Assembly: GCA_963796225.1 (NCBI GenBank) | Contig: CAWCLK010000027.1 | Location: 1 to 23,232 of the forward strand | Source: CAWCLK01 sp963796225 | Lineage (GTDB): Bacteria; Actinomycetota; Nitriliruptoria; Nitriliruptorales; Nitriliruptoraceae | Direction: 5' to 3' | Length of the DNA stretch: 23,232 bases | In this document: piece by piece, positions 23,174-23,232 of the stretch | How positions within the stretch are numbered: the first letter of the stretch is position 1 | Layout: every line of letters begins with the position of its first letter | Notes under the pieces: model-generated | Databases searched by the model: none | What the model was told of the DNA's origin: nothing | Seen by the model: only the letters and a program-made list of their open reading frames with translations | Program-made: the position numbers and the translations under genes

Positions 23174-23232
23174 GTCCCGTCGCCGACGTGCTCGACCATG
23201 GCCCGGACGGCATCGGCCACCGCGTCGGGATG
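23170..23232 (-). CDS. C-terminal 20 residues of an unidentified gene (cut by window edge)
   Basis: The last 63 bases encode HPDAVADAVRAMVEHVGDGT and a stop on the minus strand. The TGA overlaps the GTG of the acyltransferase gene (GTGA). This coupling and the sensible helical C-terminus indicate a real upstream gene in the same operon. The fragment is too short to identify. Confidence 0.55.
   Translation of the reverse strand, partial: HPDAVADAVRAMVEHVGDGT

Noticed and set aside
1..23232. GGGCC...GGCCC strings in general as operators
   Set aside because: Similar strings are frequent inside coding regions at this G+C content. Only those in spacers within about 115 bases of a start were kept, and with low confidence.
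1..23232. Horizontal transfer or mobile island
   Set aside because: I see no integrase, transposase, tRNA or attachment-site duplication, and base use looks uniform along the window. Nothing supports a mobile element, although the gene grouping is unusual.

Overview
This window reads as chromosomal DNA of a very G+C-rich (roughly three quarters by eye) actinobacterium. The evidence is the codon use (third positions almost all G or C), frequent GTG starts, strong GGAGG-type ribosome sites and the gene families present. I cannot name the genus. I see no tRNA, rRNA, CRISPR array, insertion sequence or phage gene. Coding density is high, and most neighbouring genes are coupled by ATGA or GTGA overlaps or gaps of a few bases.

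Layout. (1) 22-5398, minus: a three-gene coupled operon of a GH65 family sugar phosphorylase/hydrolase, a universal stress protein (USP) and a glycogen-debranching-type enzyme. (2) 5555-8186, plus: a GT4 glycosyltransferase, then a wax ester synthase/diacylglycerol acyltransferase (WS/DGAT). (3) 8147-12367, minus: a LiaF-like membrane protein, a P2A-type calcium-pump-like ATPase and a CaCA-family cation exchanger. (4) 12568-14977, plus, divergent from (3): a PspC protein, a second LiaF-like membrane protein, and a lipoprotein joining a GerMN domain to a polysaccharide deacetylase. (5) 14938-17247, minus: three membrane or membrane-anchored proteins of unknown role (DUF2157-like, a propeller-like anchored protein, a small membrane protein). 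The last one's reading frame runs through a palindromic repeat. (6) 17446-19324, plus: an Hsp20 of the HspX/Acr type and a phosphoribosyltransferase-alpha/beta hydrolase fusion. (7) 19325-19985: a probably broken small membrane-protein gene and one small hypothetical gene. (8) 20005-23232, minus: the 3' end of an unidentified gene, an acyltransferase-3 membrane enzyme, and a PAS-GGDEF-EAL cyclic-di-GMP protein.

The main reading is that much of the window resembles the dormancy (DosR/DevR) regulon of Mycobacterium tuberculosis, gathered in one place. HspX-like Hsp20, Rv0571c-like phosphoribosyltransferase-hydrolase fusion, CtpF-like P2A ATPase, Tgs1-like WS/DGAT, and a GH65 enzyme next to a USP (compare Rv2006-Rv2005c) all have counterparts there. 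These matches are from memory of the families, not from a search. No DosR/DosS/DosT pair is in the window. Several intergenic regions carry GGGSC-spacer-GGCCC elements that could be operators, but such strings are common by chance in DNA this G+C-rich. Alongside this sit envelope-stress genes (PspC, two LiaF-like proteins, cell-wall deacetylase) and carbohydrate-reserve enzymes. Together they fit a hypoxia, starvation or envelope-stress survival island.
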